A stretch of 64,000 nucleotides of DNA from Isoetes taiwanensis (Eukaryota > Streptophyta > Lycopodiopsida > Isoetales > Isoetaceae), in NCBI GenBank assembly GCA_021234155.1, contig JAJEKV010000030.1, positions 3,968,889 through 4,032,888 on the forward strand. Reading direction: 5' to 3'. Positions within the stretch are counted from its first letter, which is position 1. Each line of letters starts with the position of its first letter. Both the position numbers and the translations under genes were made by a program. The notes under the pieces are model-generated. The model saw only the letters and a program-made list of their open reading frames with translations, searched no databases and had not been told where the DNA came from. This document shows, piece after piece, positions 20,428 through 32,007 of this stretch.

Positions 20428-20480
20428 GGTTAGAATTGGATTCGATTTTATCGTCCACGAAGACCAATCGGCAAAAAAAT
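20428..20480 (-). mobile_element. LINE 3' end using the microsatellite as tail
   Basis: Minus-strand reading gives GCCGATTGGTCTTCGTGGACGA followed by TAAAATCGAATCC and then the AATAAA repeats. The first part matches the LINE A 3' UTR (TTGGTCTCCGTGGACG at about 160-175 and 10,451-10,470). So the long microsatellite is best read as the tail of a severely 5'-truncated LINE. Confidence 0.55.
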
Positions 20481-22440
20481 ATTAGTGATAAATTGCATCA
20501 TTCTAGTCTTCTCTCATCATACGTGCTTTTGCAAATAATCTTGCAAAACAACTAAACATGGTATTGGGAGATCCATAGTGCCTCGATTATGATATTATGT
20601 CATGCCGTGTAGGCACAATGTGGGTCCGACACCTCCTAGATGCTATGCCATCCCAGTGGAGTTAAGTTTGATATGGATGTAATGCGCCACCATACTCTAG
20701 TTCATCCATAGTTCCATCGTATTGCTTGGTTGAGACATGATCTTGTTCTTGCCTCATTGGATCGATGGAGTGCAACCCTCAAGTGTTCTCTCGATCATGC
20801 TCTCTAATCATATTATGGCAATTGATTTTTGTTTACCAGGCCAAGCACGAAGCAAGCTTAGTAATGTCAGAACTTATCGTAATGGTAAGCTTTGCATGTA
20901 TGTTGCATAAGGCCAAAAATTCTTGAGGTAAAAAGAGCAAAGGTGCAAGATATTTTGGCAATCTATTCTTATTCCACTTTGGAAATGATAGGAATTGCAA
21001 CTTAAGATGATTTCAATTAGGGATATTAATTTTGGAGCTCAAATACTTGCTTTTGCACAACCTCAATTTGTTTCTGCATTTCAACATGCGTAGTTGCTAG
21101 TTGCTTCATATGTTTAAGCCGCAATGAATCTCATTGAGGCCATGTTTGAAGCTGAAATTATGGCCCATCCACTTACTACTATGTATTTATATTATATACC
21201 TAGTCGCATAAGATGGACTAAGCATAAACAAATTACTCAACCTAAGGTTATAAATCCCCAATTAGGGGATGATGTGGCGTCACCCGACAGGTGGGCATTT
21301 TTAAAGCCTCAAACTGGTTTAGTGCAGGTTGAGGGCAAGGCAGTCCCCAGTCCATCGGATGGACTGTCATCCATCGATTGGGATCCCAGGAGGACCCAGA
21401 GTGCCCCAATGAACCGAATCTGGGATTCGGCCCTTAGGCTTCCAGGCCCATCAGATGTATTTCTGAAGCAGTATTTAAGAATGCAGGATTTCCAAGGAAA
21501 GGGCAGACTTTTTGAAGCAGAAGCTTCGATTTTATAGTTTGAGCTTGCTTTGCAGGTACTAAGAAGCATTTTAAGAAGAGCCAGGGGCTCTTGCACTGGT
21601 GGGGGAGTCTGGGACTCCGAGGGTTTGAGGCAGAGTGTTGGATGTGGTATTTGGCAGTAGCAAGGTCTCAAGATCATAATATTTAGATTTCAATCAAGTT
21701 GGTGGTGCATTATTTTGCAAAATGTCTCTAGAGAGGACAGTGAGAACAACATGGGTTTAACCACAAATATACGCCAAATATGTAGCATATGATGGGGCCA
21801 ACACTATTGATGCAACTTTCAATTATGGTGGGCGCCCTTTCAACATGGTCTGAAATTGGGACCCTTGTTTTTTCTCTTCTTTGCATATTATTTATAGAGA
21901 TTTTAGTGGTCGGGGCCCTAGTTTTTTCTCTTCTTTGCATATTCTTTAAAGAGACTTCTAGTCGTCTTGTGTTTCAATCAGATGTTCAATTCCTCATAAG
22001 TAAAAAAAACCATCATTTTTTGCATTAAATGGGATTGTATGCACTGAGTGAACCATATGATTAAATGATGTGCAGCATACGTGGAAAATAGCAGGAATAT
22101 ACATCCTGGTCAGCAATGACACGTAAGGTTCGGATGTGAGTTGGAGCCTACATGTCCTTATCCAATGGCCATTAGAATTATAACAGAATGTGACAAATAC
22201 TTTTGCTGGTAGATGAGGTGGCAACATTAGGATCAATCATAAGGAATCCAAACTAGGAAAGGGTAACAGAAAAACATATAAGAAAGGAAAATGAGATGGC
22301 ACAAGAGAGACCACAGGCAAGAAAGGATAGGGTGTGGGGGATATTTATTTAGTTTAAATTCCTTCACAAAGGTTAAACTGACAACAAAGGAGATATTAGG
22401 AACCCTTTACCACAAAAGACACTTCATTATTGCAACTTGC
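20481..22440. other. Intergenic region upstream of the translocase gene
   Basis: No gene recognised. A plus-strand frame of 137 codons (21,124-21,537) and an overlapping minus-strand frame of 122 codons (21,309-21,677) share the same bases, which argues against either being real. A pair of related blocks (TTTTTTCTCTTCTTTGCATATT) occurs at about 21,868 and 21,924. Confidence 0.5.
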
Positions 22441-22497
22441 ACCACGTGGCAAATAAAGCTCTGTAAGCTATGGTACGCCAGAAGGTGGCCTTATAAA
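22441..22497 (+). promoter_or_regulatory. G-box and TATA box of the translocase gene
   Basis: ACCACGTGGC at 22,441-22,450 is a full plant G-box core (CACGTG), target of bZIP and bHLH factors in light and ABA responses. TATAAAA follows about 40 bp later at 22,492-22,498. Transcription would start near 22,525, consistent with a non-coding first exon ending at 22,549. Confidence 0.6.
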
Positions 22498-22549
22498 AGA
22501 AAGATAATCTTAGCAAGGATTTTGGGTTTGGGATTTCAGCCCCGCACAG

Positions 22550-22678
22550 GTTAGCAATCTCTGTTTTTCTGCATTTTACTTGCGGTTTCTTGTCTATTTT
22601 ATCGGGTCGTTTCTATTCCTGTTTGGGTTTTGAGGCGAATTTTTTTGTTTGCATTGTCTGTGGTTTTGGGTTTTGCAG
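22550..22678 (+). other. Leader intron of the translocase gene
   Basis: A 129-bp stretch with donor CAG/GTTAGC and T-rich tract plus acceptor TTTTGCAG, placed between the TATA box and the start codon; T- and G-rich inside, unlike its flanks. Leader introns are common in plant genes. Confidence 0.5.
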
Positions 22679-22824
22679 GTTTTGTCGCTGAATCTGTGTG
22701 TTGGCTTCTTATCTGACCTAAATCATGGGATTCTAACGCCTGGCCGGAATGGCTGTGAATTCAAGAAGCATGAACAACTAAGTTATTTAGTTCGTGGTAA
22801 AGAAGAAACTGTGGTAAAAAGAAA

Positions 22825-25401
22825 ATGCAGACCATGCAAGCTTCAACAGTTTCTGGAGCAAACCTTGCCATTCCAGCAGAGGCTTCTAAAAAATGGGTTC
22901 CTGCACCCAATAGTAGAAAATGGGCAATAGCTCTTGATAAAGCAGTAAATGCACGACCTTCTCCATTGAAAGCACATTATCATGCACCCAACAGCATAGT
23001 TGGGGGACTAAGAGAAGGAGCAAGTCTGAGTAGGAGCTGGTTCTCTAAGCCAGATACAAAGCTTCCTAGGCAAAGAAAGAATCTGCAACCGAGAGCAGAA
23101 GCTGCCTCCATTGCTTCTGACAATGGACCCATTGATTCTGTACCTGCGGCCGAGCCTAGAAAGATTTTTGGTGTGGAGTTGGTGACAGTGAAGAAAGTTA
23201 TTCCTCTTGGTCTCATGTTTTTCTGCATTCTTTTCAACTATACAATTTTGAGAGATACTAAGGATGTGCTTGTTGTTACTGCCAAGGGTAGTAGTGCTGA
23301 GATTATTCCCTTTCTCAAAACATGGGTAAATCTTCCAATGGCGATTGGGTTTATGGTAATATATACCAAACTCTCCAACATGCTTTCAAGGGAGGCACTC
23401 TTTTATGCTTGCATACTTCCCTTCATTGCATTCTTTGGGACCTTCGCATTTGTTCTGTATCCTTTAAGGGATGTCCTTCATCCAACTGCCTTAGCTGACT
23501 CATTGCTCAATACGTTAGGTCCAAGGTTTTTGGGCCCAATTGCAATTTTCCGAAACTGGACATTTGTATTGTTCTATGTCATGGCAGAGCTTTGGGGCAG
23601 TGTGGTAGTTTCAGTGCTGTTTTGGGGTTTTGCGAACCAGGTAAATATACTACCTTTTGTTATTTTGCACGTTGAAAATTACGGAACATATCTTAAGTGT
23701 ATGATGAACATGGCAGATAACAACAGTTGATGAAGCGAAACAGTTCTATCCACTTTTTGGTCTGGGTGCAAATGTTGCTCTGGTGTTCTCAGGAAGAACT
23801 GTGAAGTATTTTTCGGAGCTTCGTGGCAAGTTGGGTCCAGGAGTAGATGGTTGGGCTATGTCATTAAAGGGAATGATGGGAATTGTTGTGATTCTTGGTT
23901 TGGTAATTTGTGCAATCTATTGGTGGGTGAACGCATTTGTTGTAAATGATCCCAGCCTACCAAAAGTTGAGAAAAGAAAAAAGGTACAAAAACTGGAAAC
24001 ACAAAGCAAATTATTCCACCTTATTGCTATTTGGATGCCATATTTGTTGACGAACTCATAACTTTCTTCATCTGTGCAGAAGGAAAAGCCTAAGATGTCC
24101 ATGGTAGAGAGTGCCAAGTTCTTATTGAGCTCCAGGTACATCCGAGATCTTGCAACATTAGTTGTGGCATATGGAATAAGTATCAACCTTGTTGAAGTCA
24201 CATGGAAATCAAAATTAAAGGCGCAGGTAAGGTTCTTGTTCAACATGTGTTAGATTTTTTGTGTCATTAGTTGATTTTTTTCAACATGCAGAAATGTGTG
24301 AAAATTTTAATGCATACTACTTTGACAGTTTCCAAGTCCAAATGATTATTCTTCTTTTATGGGAGATTTCTCAACATGGACTGGCGTAGTCACATTCAGT
24401 ATGATGCTTCTCAGCAGAGTTATATTCCGTAAATATGGCTGGGGTGTTGCAGCTGCTATCACTCCTACTGTTCTACTTATAACTGGAGTAGCCTTCTTTG
24501 CACTTGTACTCTTCAGCGGTCCACTTACCCCATTATTTTCAAGTGTGGGAATGACTCCACTATTGGCAGCTGTCTATGTAGGGGCCCTTCAGAATATTTT
24601 CAGCAAAAGTGCAAAATATAGTTTATTTGACCCATGTAAAGAGATGGCATACATTCCTTTAGATGAAGATACCAAGGTATGATAACCTTTTCCTTTATGT
24701 AGTTTTTGGGATTCTAAGGTTTTTGAACCCGTTGAATAAAATGTTGCATTCCTTGGATTGTGCAGGTCAAAGGAAAAGCTGCAATTGATGTGGTCTGCAA
24801 TCCCCTAGGGAAGTCAGGAGGTGCACTTATTCAGCAAGTTCTGATTTTGAGTTTTGGTTCACTTGCAACCTCAACTCCTTATCTTGGGGCCATCCTCCTT
24901 GTTATTGTATTGGCTTGGTTGAATGCCGCGCGTTCGCTTGATAAGCAATTCACTCCTCTAGTTCAAAAGGACCTTAAGAGCAAGCTCTTGGAGGGGAAGT
25001 TGTCTGCAATATCATCCGCCATGGGCGACAAACTCAAGGCGCCAAGAGAGGTATGAGACTTATGGCTTATAAATGCCTTATCTTTGCTAATTATGAAAAC
25101 TATCGGGCTTACTTTGAGAACCAGTGAAGTCATTGTTAGGGGCTGAGTATTAATCCAATATGTGATTGCTTAATTGCAGGTTACTTATCGTTTTGTAAGT
25201 GTGTTGAATGAGAAAGGGTTCATTGAAGGGCGCTATGTTCCTGTAGCTGATGGAAAAGCTGTTCCAACAAGTGCCCAAATCCAAAGCAGAGTGTCTTCTA
25301 CTACCCCTGCTGATTCTAGCCCACAAAAGGATGAAAGCACTGCAGAAAGTTTACCTGATAAGCCAGACACCCCTGCATCAGAACCTCTCTCCTCTAATTA
25401 G
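22825..25401 (+). CDS. NTT: Plastid envelope ATP/ADP translocase (NTT/AATP family)
   Basis: Exchanges cytosolic ATP for plastid ADP across the inner plastid envelope and so feeds starch, lipid and other synthesis in non-green or dark plastids. Six coding exons: 22,825-23,640, 23,717-23,983, 24,080-24,226, 24,329-24,676, 24,766-25,050 and 25,180-25,401; all five introns are phase 0, 76-129 bp, GT-AG. The joined product is 694 residues. Residues 1 to about 110 are Ser/Ala/basic-rich, like a transit peptide. The carrier starts at KKVIPLGLMFFCILFNYTIL with RDTKDVLVVTAKGSSAEIIP, the family signature, then about eleven to twelve membrane segments (for example FIAFFGTFAFVLYPLRDVL, FVLFYVMAELWGSVVVSVLF). 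The C-terminal end (after LKAPREV) is hydrophilic, Pro/Ser-rich and longer than in Arabidopsis homologues (about 620 residues). The first Met is chosen as the start; a second lies three codons on. No break was seen, so it is likely functional. Confidence 0.93.
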
Positions 25402-25514
25402 CTTCATCTCCAGATGCGATTCATGTATTAATGGGCTAGGGGAATTTAAGTTTGCGGGAATTAAAGGTAGGTTGTGAAGATTTGAGTGGTTATAACTTTG
25501 AATTGTAAACCATG

Positions 25515-25520
25515 AATAAA
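25515..25520 (+). terminator. Poly(A) signal of the translocase gene
   Basis: AATAAA about 115 bp after the stop codon, in an A+T-rich 3' region with TTGT-rich stretches before it. Confidence 0.55.
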
Positions 25521-25529
25521 AAGGTTGTT

Positions 25530-26672
25530 AATCTTAGATGTACGAATTGAGAGAGCATTCAGTATTGAAGTGCAGAATATGAAAATAGGATTCCTTCTAC
25601 TCAGATAAGATAAGATAATTTTTAAGGAGTAGAATGGTCAAGAGCAAAAAAATGAAATTAGCAACGGGACACAATTACTAAACATTTAGTTCGAGGAATG
25701 GATCAAGGAGGCTAATGCTTTTACAACAATAATTGATAATGCTTTTACAACAATTGGTAGTTTTGTCGCTCTCTATTGCTTCAAATAGAGAGGCTTCAAA
25801 CAATGGTTGCAAATTAAAGGTAAAAGAATGCCTAACCAATTGATGTTAAACCTTATACTAGTATACACATTTAGATAGACTTTGTGTGTCAATAAATGGT
25901 AGCTTATTATGATTAAGCATCTCGGAGTATGGAAGACATGCAATGTCAAATGAATTTGCTACATATCTAAACGAGGTGCACCCACCTCGTGAGATACATT
26001 GATCCTATGACACGTATCATATATTGGGGCCTCTGGCACTCTCGTTTTGATTATTGTCGATTGGGGGCATTTATGATTTTGAAATATGAAATACAAGCTC
26101 GTTTAAGGTTTCAGAATATAAAATATGGGGGCTCGAACCTCTACCAAAATTATTCAATATTTTAATAAGATTGCTTTGACAATACAACCAACAAGTTAAT
26201 GTAATTATTTTTTTCTATTAAATCTATGCTCCTTTTTTTTTCAATAAAAAGCAAAATGCAGCATGATCAATACGCATGATGCACGCAGAGATATTAATAA
26301 GTACATGGTCAAGCATCCTAACATAATCTCCCGCTTTTGAAAATACATGGGTGTAGGAATGGAAAATACTATAGTTTGGAAAGATGATGTGTGGTAATAC
26401 CAACCCATACAAATTGACATCTCCAGGATTATAATGTGACAAGGGACCTAGTCTACAGGCAAGGCTAGATATAACCAGTTCCTAAGTGAATATATACACT
26501 AAAGATTGGAGTTTTAATGGGTAAAAATGGATGATCAAATTAGAGCAGCCAAAAGTAATTACAGAGCATCGATTATCACAATATGCCAGAAGACGAATAA
26601 GGCTACTATGGTGATGGCAAATTTGCTGGCCGATTTGGCTTGTTCCATACAGATATGGTAGAAGATGCATGA
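25530..26672. other. Intergenic, no recognised feature
   Basis: A+T-rich sequence without a supported frame. ATGCTTTTACAACAA.AATTG is duplicated at 25,710-25,760. Minus-strand frames at 26,224-26,670 lack family signals. Confidence 0.5.
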
Positions 26673-29202
26673 CTTGGATACTGCTCCCACATCATTGGAT
26701 ATGATTCTGATGGGTGTGAGACTTCTGGTTCAGATGAGGAATGGATAAACAGAGAAATACTAAGACATGAGTTCGTGAGTTGCGCCTTGGAGACCTTGAG
26801 CACTAAGCCTGATATGAATGGAAAAAACTATAAGGGAAGCTATGGCCAAAAGCGAGGCTTCAATCAAAGGGAGGATAGAACTGGAAAGAAGAGGGGATAT
26901 GGTGGAAAACGCCAAGATGACTTCTTGTCTGCTCAAAAGTTCAGGGAAATGCAAGACTATGATGAGGAGCCGGACGAATTTCAGGTTCTTTGTTGCTATA
27001 GAATATGTAGATCAGAAATTTTATTCGGCTAGTCTAGTATTTCGTACAAAAAATTAGGGATATCTTAGACGCTAGGTCTACATTAAACTGTTGAAGGCAT
27101 AGGTGATCATGTGGAAATAGTATGATTATAAGAGCACTCGAAACAAGGGGCTCATATAATGATAGAGGCTAAAACCAGAGTTGCAAGACTAACAAGACTA
27201 ACAGATACTACATGTAGTCTTCAATCGCAAAGCTGAGACATACATCCTTAAAAAAATAGGATATTATGATGCTTAATTCATGCTAGATGATGGATAGATA
27301 GCAGATAGGAGGAGACATTTAATATATGGACATGATTTAAAGAACATGTCAAGAAAAAGTAGATTTGTGCTAATGATTGATATTTACAAGCCTCAAATTA
27401 AATACAACATAACTTGTACACCATATTATACTAATTTGAATAACTGAGACTAATATTATGGAGCATTATATCACTAATGTATGGCATGATTTGGTGTAAA
27501 ACTGATATTTTTGTACAATACAAATACAGTAACAAAATAGTACTCTATTTATCTTTAATATGTTGTTTTACTAACAGGCAAAGGCACAATGGATGATCAG
27601 TTATAAACTAAAAAGTCCATAGTACCTTTTGGCCCTTGCCTTGCTACGATTATCACGCTAACAAGGTATTGGTTGCTGCAAGTAAGGGGCTTGCTTTCCA
27701 TTGTGTCTTTTGCTTTGAAGGTTTTACATGGCATGTTTTAATGATGGAGTAGCTGGAAGAAAATGTTGCAATGGACGACTCAAAAAAGATGCAGATGCTA
27801 TCATAGAACTATAACAGGATGCCATCTCTTCTAAGATTTATTTATCTTGTCAATCAAATGCTCTTTTTTTAGTTAAGTTAAATGCACGAAACACCTGAAT
27901 ATTAGGCTGCAAAATGATCATAAAATTTTGTACAGTAACCGGTTCAGTTTATAATACATTCGACCTATTGTGACAACATTACACCTAGGCTATCACTGTA
28001 TTCTCTCGTTGAAGCATAAGGAAATTATAACAATACTAAGTTTTGCTACTCATATGGAAGTATATGTCTGGCCATTACTTGATATTCCGATAGGAACTAA
28101 TAAATGCAAGGCGGATATAAAATATATGGCTGTCTAATGGCATAAATGTAGGCCTCTTTATAAGCTCAATAAGTCTGGGGTATAGAAACAAAACACGATG
28201 GCTGATATAAACAATAAAAGGAGATGACAGAATTTTGATTATGATGACTTTCTCAAACCTCCATGGAATATTTTAAAGGAAAGGGATAAATGTCCGAGGG
28301 ATTAGCACTAAGTTACAATTGTGCTTTAAATCATCCACTTAAAAAAGATGTCAAATTTTAGATGAAACTCCAGAAATAATATCGAACAAAGTTAGGCGTC
28401 TTATGAACCTAGAGTCATGCATCCAACTTATTATTTATGGTAAAATATGCTCAAAGATATCAATAGATAAGAAAACAGGGGAGAGTAAATGACTGAATAT
28501 TGAACAAGATAAGAATACAAGTGTTAAAATATGGTCAATAATTAAAAGGCATCTGGCCTATTATAAGATAGTAAAAGTGGCATTCTTCAATTGTTCAAGA
28601 CCAAAGGATACATGTAACGAAATACTATGCTAGAAATGGTCTATCTGGCTATAGGATGATAATACTGCCAAGGGATTGACCAAGGCAGATGTCTGGTTTA
28701 GTGATGCTGGGCCAGGTTCTTTTTAGGAACCTCATCTCACTGGTATATCCGGTGGTGTTTCTTACCCTCTTACCCTTTGGTCAGAGCTCTAAAACTATAC
28801 TAAAGTAATATTTAGGATAATAAACTTTTTTGTAAAAAATTAGAGTTACATTATGGGAAATATCTTGCTAATACTTACTTTGAATGCATTCATATTGAAA
28901 AATCGTAGGAAGCACTTGACGAGGAATATAAAGTTATTCCACCTACGTGGAACAACGAGTTAAAAACCATTAGGTATGACAAAAATAGGACTGAGTATGC
29001 AAATAATGCAGCGCAAACCATTATCTATTGCACTAAAAACGTGAAAGTGCATGAGATCATATTGGAAAGAGAGGCCGTCAGGAGTCTAGAACAGTTCTCA
29101 GCTATTTCCCACCTAGGATTCAACGAATGGATTCTTTTATTACCCCTCATCAACAAGCTCTCAGATAAGGAAGAGATAGCCACATTTATATATGATAGAT
29201 AG
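26673..29202 (+). CDS. Unidentified spliced gene, last two exons
   Basis: Exon A is open from 26,673 and ends at 26,984 with donor CAG/GTTCTT; its start could be an acceptor at about 26,730 (TGGTTCAG). It encodes DEEWINREILRHEFVSCALE, then a basic Gly/Lys/Arg-rich part (GSYGQKRGFNQRED, KKRGYGGKRQDD) and an acidic end (DYDEEPDEFQ). Exon B (28,909-29,202, acceptor AATCGTAG) continues in the same phase for 97 codons: EALDEEYKVIPPTWNNELKT, EYANNAAQTIIYCTKNVKVH, SHLGFNEWILLLPLINKLSD, then a stop. Protein-like composition and matching phase 0 junctions support a real gene; the joining intron would be 1.9 kb. I do not recognise the family and saw no upstream exons. Confidence 0.45.
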
Positions 29203-29735
29203 ATAGATGAATTATATGACAACCTGGAACATTGACAATCGTTTCTCATTAGGGTTCTCCTCAAAAACCCAAAAGGGCGGGGTTTTTCATTCCAATGAGA
29301 AGCAGTCGCCAATGTTTCTCACCTTTGCATAGACCAAGCAACAGATAAACCATTTTATCTTGTATTCTTTAAGTTTCACTGTGCTCTCGATGATTTCTAG
29401 TTTCAGAGCATTTTATTTTTAAGTTTTTCAAGTTTTTCTATCCCTAGTAGGGGAATCAATTTATAATAATGTTTTTACAAAGCTCAATGAGAACACCACT
29501 TCACTTCGGCCACTTGGTTGTATCATAGGACCATCCTAGGAATAAGACTCTATACACACATGCATTATTAAATAGTAATGATTCATAAAATATGATATCA
29601 ATTATGCCACTCCACCAATATACTTCCGGTAACATGAAGCATCCAAATAATGATCTAAAGACACGGATATTACAAAAGGTAAATCAGTCATCTAAAACCT
29701 AGAACTAACACATACCTTGGAATACAACTATACTA
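29203..29735. other. No recognised feature
   Basis: Sequence 3' of the unidentified gene with a short GATA repeat (29,196-29,208). No frame or RNA supported. Confidence 0.5.
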
Positions 29736-30440
29736 TCCATGCCCGGAAGAATCACTGTGGCTAAATATGTTTTTAGTAATAGCCATGTCTACATGGCTTT
29801 TGCTCTATTTGCTCCTCAGTGCAATATGGAGGAGATTGTGCATACCATTAGGAATTTTATTTTGGATGCGAATGAAGTAGAAGCTATGGTGAAGGTAGCT
29901 TGGGCGAAGAGCATTAAACCAGTTGGTGGTCTTGGCATGTTGGATTTTCACCTCCAAAGTAAGGTGATGATATCGAAGTTTATTTGAAGGATTCTCATTG
30001 GTAAGGATGATTCTCTTGGGCTTGAGGTTGCTGATGCAGTCGATTCAGCATTGTCTTCTATTTCATAAGGCCACCATTAAGCCTCTCCTTCCTTGGGCTT
30101 TTCTTTATCATATACATCCGTATCCTAATGCTTCTCCCTTTCTAAAGGGGTCGCTTGCTGCTTGGGACACTGTCCGGTCTCTTTTTCATATCAATCATGA
30201 GGCATGTCTTTAGCTCTCTAGTCCATGACAGTGGATTCCTTTGCAGGACACTCCTAAGAATGTGCCTCTAAGTATTGTTGTTAGTCCAAAGACACAACGA
30301 TGATGGATAGCAGATGGTATAAGCACTATTACAGCTTGGTACGAGTCTAAGCATCTCATGTCATCGAAAGCATTTAGAACAAAATTCTTGTTGTATAGTT
30401 GGTATAGCGTAATTTGGACTCATATTGCTGCATTGTTGCT
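29736..30440 (+). pseudogene. L1-type LINE C-terminal remnant
   Basis: Plus-strand frames give GRITVAKYVFSNSHVYMAFA, then AWAKSIKPVGGLGMLDFHLQ and SKVMISKFI, the stretch after the polymerase core of plant L1 elements (GR.T..K.VL, W...C.PK..GGLG..D). A further frame from about 30,060 (PLLPWAFLYHIHPY, SLAAWDTVRSLFHIN) continues the C-terminal region. It is broken by stops, and the polymerase core is absent. It differs from LINE A and LINE B. Confidence 0.65.
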
Positions 30441-30594
30441 GCAGGTTCTGTTGACCGGGTTTTTGGCACCCGTTCAACATGAAAAAAGATAAAAGAAAGA
30501 GAACCATTGGAAGGAGGGGAGGCGTGAAGAAGATTAATTTTAATGTAATGGGCTCAATATATAAAGGCCCTTTAAGAATATCTCCAATGGTTAA

Positions 30595-30745
30595 AACAAA
30601 GGGTGGAGATGAAGGGGTTGAAATTAAAGGTTGAGATCAAGAGGCAAGATCAAGGGTTGAGATGAAGGGGTCGAAATTAAAGGTTAAGATGAAGAGGCAA
30701 GATCAAAGGTGGAGATTAAGAGGCAAAAATTAAAGGTCAAGATGA
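30595..30745. repeat. Purine-rich minisatellite
   Basis: Imperfect units of about 50-60 bp built from GGTTGAGATGAAGGGGTTGA, AATTAAAGGTTGAGATCAAG and AGGCAAGATCAA, present about two and a half times, almost pure A/G on the plus strand. Confidence 0.8.
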
Positions 30746-31059
30746 AAAGTAATGTTTATAAAAGATTCTTGAGGAGCACGAGCTCCTCCTCTTGCCTTGC
30801 TTCAAGTTCTTGGGGATGGTGGCAGCTCCTCCTTGAACTGGATCAAAGGCCCCTCCATGGTTCAGAGACATGGAGGGACCCCCTTGTATTCGAAGTTTTA
30901 TGCTTATATAAAAATTCTTTGGGCCCAAAGTTACTCTTCCAAGTTTTTCTTCAAATCCCTTATTCTACACTGATTTCATATTGCAGGTTTTGATTTCATA
31001 TTGCAGCACCCAATGTGATCCTGATCTTTGCCTTTGAGGCCACTCGTTGGGGATTGTGA

Positions 31060-31690
31060 GGGCGGATTTGGGGTCTGAAAATGGCCTCCTATCAGCCATT
31101 CCACGTCATATTTCCGCTCCCTTTTTCCCATGCCACCTAGGATACCAAACTCTCATAATTACAGATTTGCTTGGAATATTCTTCCGGAATAAGGGGGATT
31201 GCACATTCATGGCGCCATATGTATTTAATTACATTTGGTTGTCCAGACCGGACTGATGCAACACGTGGCTTCTAAAATGCCACTTGCATTATAGCATCTG
31301 GCAACTCATGGCGGTGTCTCTTGGTAAGCGTCTTGGCGTCACCCTTCTACATTTCAAAATTTGAATGTGTAGGTTGAAGCTTTGTATCAGATCGGACTTT
31401 CATTTTATTTATTTAGCATTCTTTAACCGATCTTCACTTCATCCTAATCTGAGGGCTTCCCGCCCTACAATTCGAAATTTGAATTTGCTTAATGTATAAA
31501 AGCATGGATTGTAGGAGAATGGACTTTTCGATTTCCATATGCACGTTGCAAATTTCAAAAAAGTTTAATGCGGACGTTAGGCTCACACGGCGGTTGTGTT
31601 GGGGCATAAAAATACCACACCTTGATTTCGCCGTCGCGATCTACCACCCGATATGGAAGTTGCTTGTTGTCAAATTAAACTTAAACACAA
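31060..31690 (+). repeat. Long repeat outside the gypsy element, left copy
   Basis: Shared with 43,815-44,430: AAAATGGCCTCCTATC, ATGGCGCCATATGTATTTAA, CACTTGCATTATAGCATCTG, TTCAAAATTTGAATGTGTAG, GTATAAAAGCATGGATTGTA. A block of about 30 bp (TGTTGTCAAATTAAACTTAA, then ACACAAG) follows this copy but precedes the right copy. Confidence 0.8.
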
Positions 31691-31848
31691 GTGAGGTTAG
31701 GCACTTACGTGCTCGAGGAGGGTTTGGAGTTTTTTTTAAATCCCAATTATCGACATAGTGTGACGTAGCATCTTGGTATTAAATAGTATGTTAAATTCGA
31801 ATTATATCGGTGTTCATTTTCAGGTTAAACTCAAATCATATAGGTTTA

Positions 31849-31955
31849 GGAATAAGGTTAAAAAAGGAAGATATTGGATATTTAGGAATAAGGTTAAAAA
31901 AGGAAGATATTGGATATTTAGGTATAAGGTTAAAAAAGGAAGATATTAGATATGG
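31849..31955. repeat. 36-bp tandem repeat, three units
   Basis: The unit GGAATAAGGTTAAAAAAGGA plus AGATATTGGATATTTA occurs three times head to tail just outside the gypsy 5' LTR. Confidence 0.9.
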
Positions 31956-32007
31956 CTCAAATTTCGAGATATGCACATAATGGCATGTAATGATGGTTGA
32001 TAGGACT

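Noticed and set aside
20172-20555. 127- and 75-codon frames made of alternating Phe-Tyr or Phe-Ile
   Set aside because: Pure translation of the TTTTTA microsatellite.
21124-21677. Opposing frames of 137 and 122 codons
   Set aside because: They occupy the same bases on opposite strands and show no family features or splice context.
31849-31955. CRISPR-like array
   Set aside because: The 36-bp units are directly adjacent with no spacers, only three copies, in a plant nuclear context.
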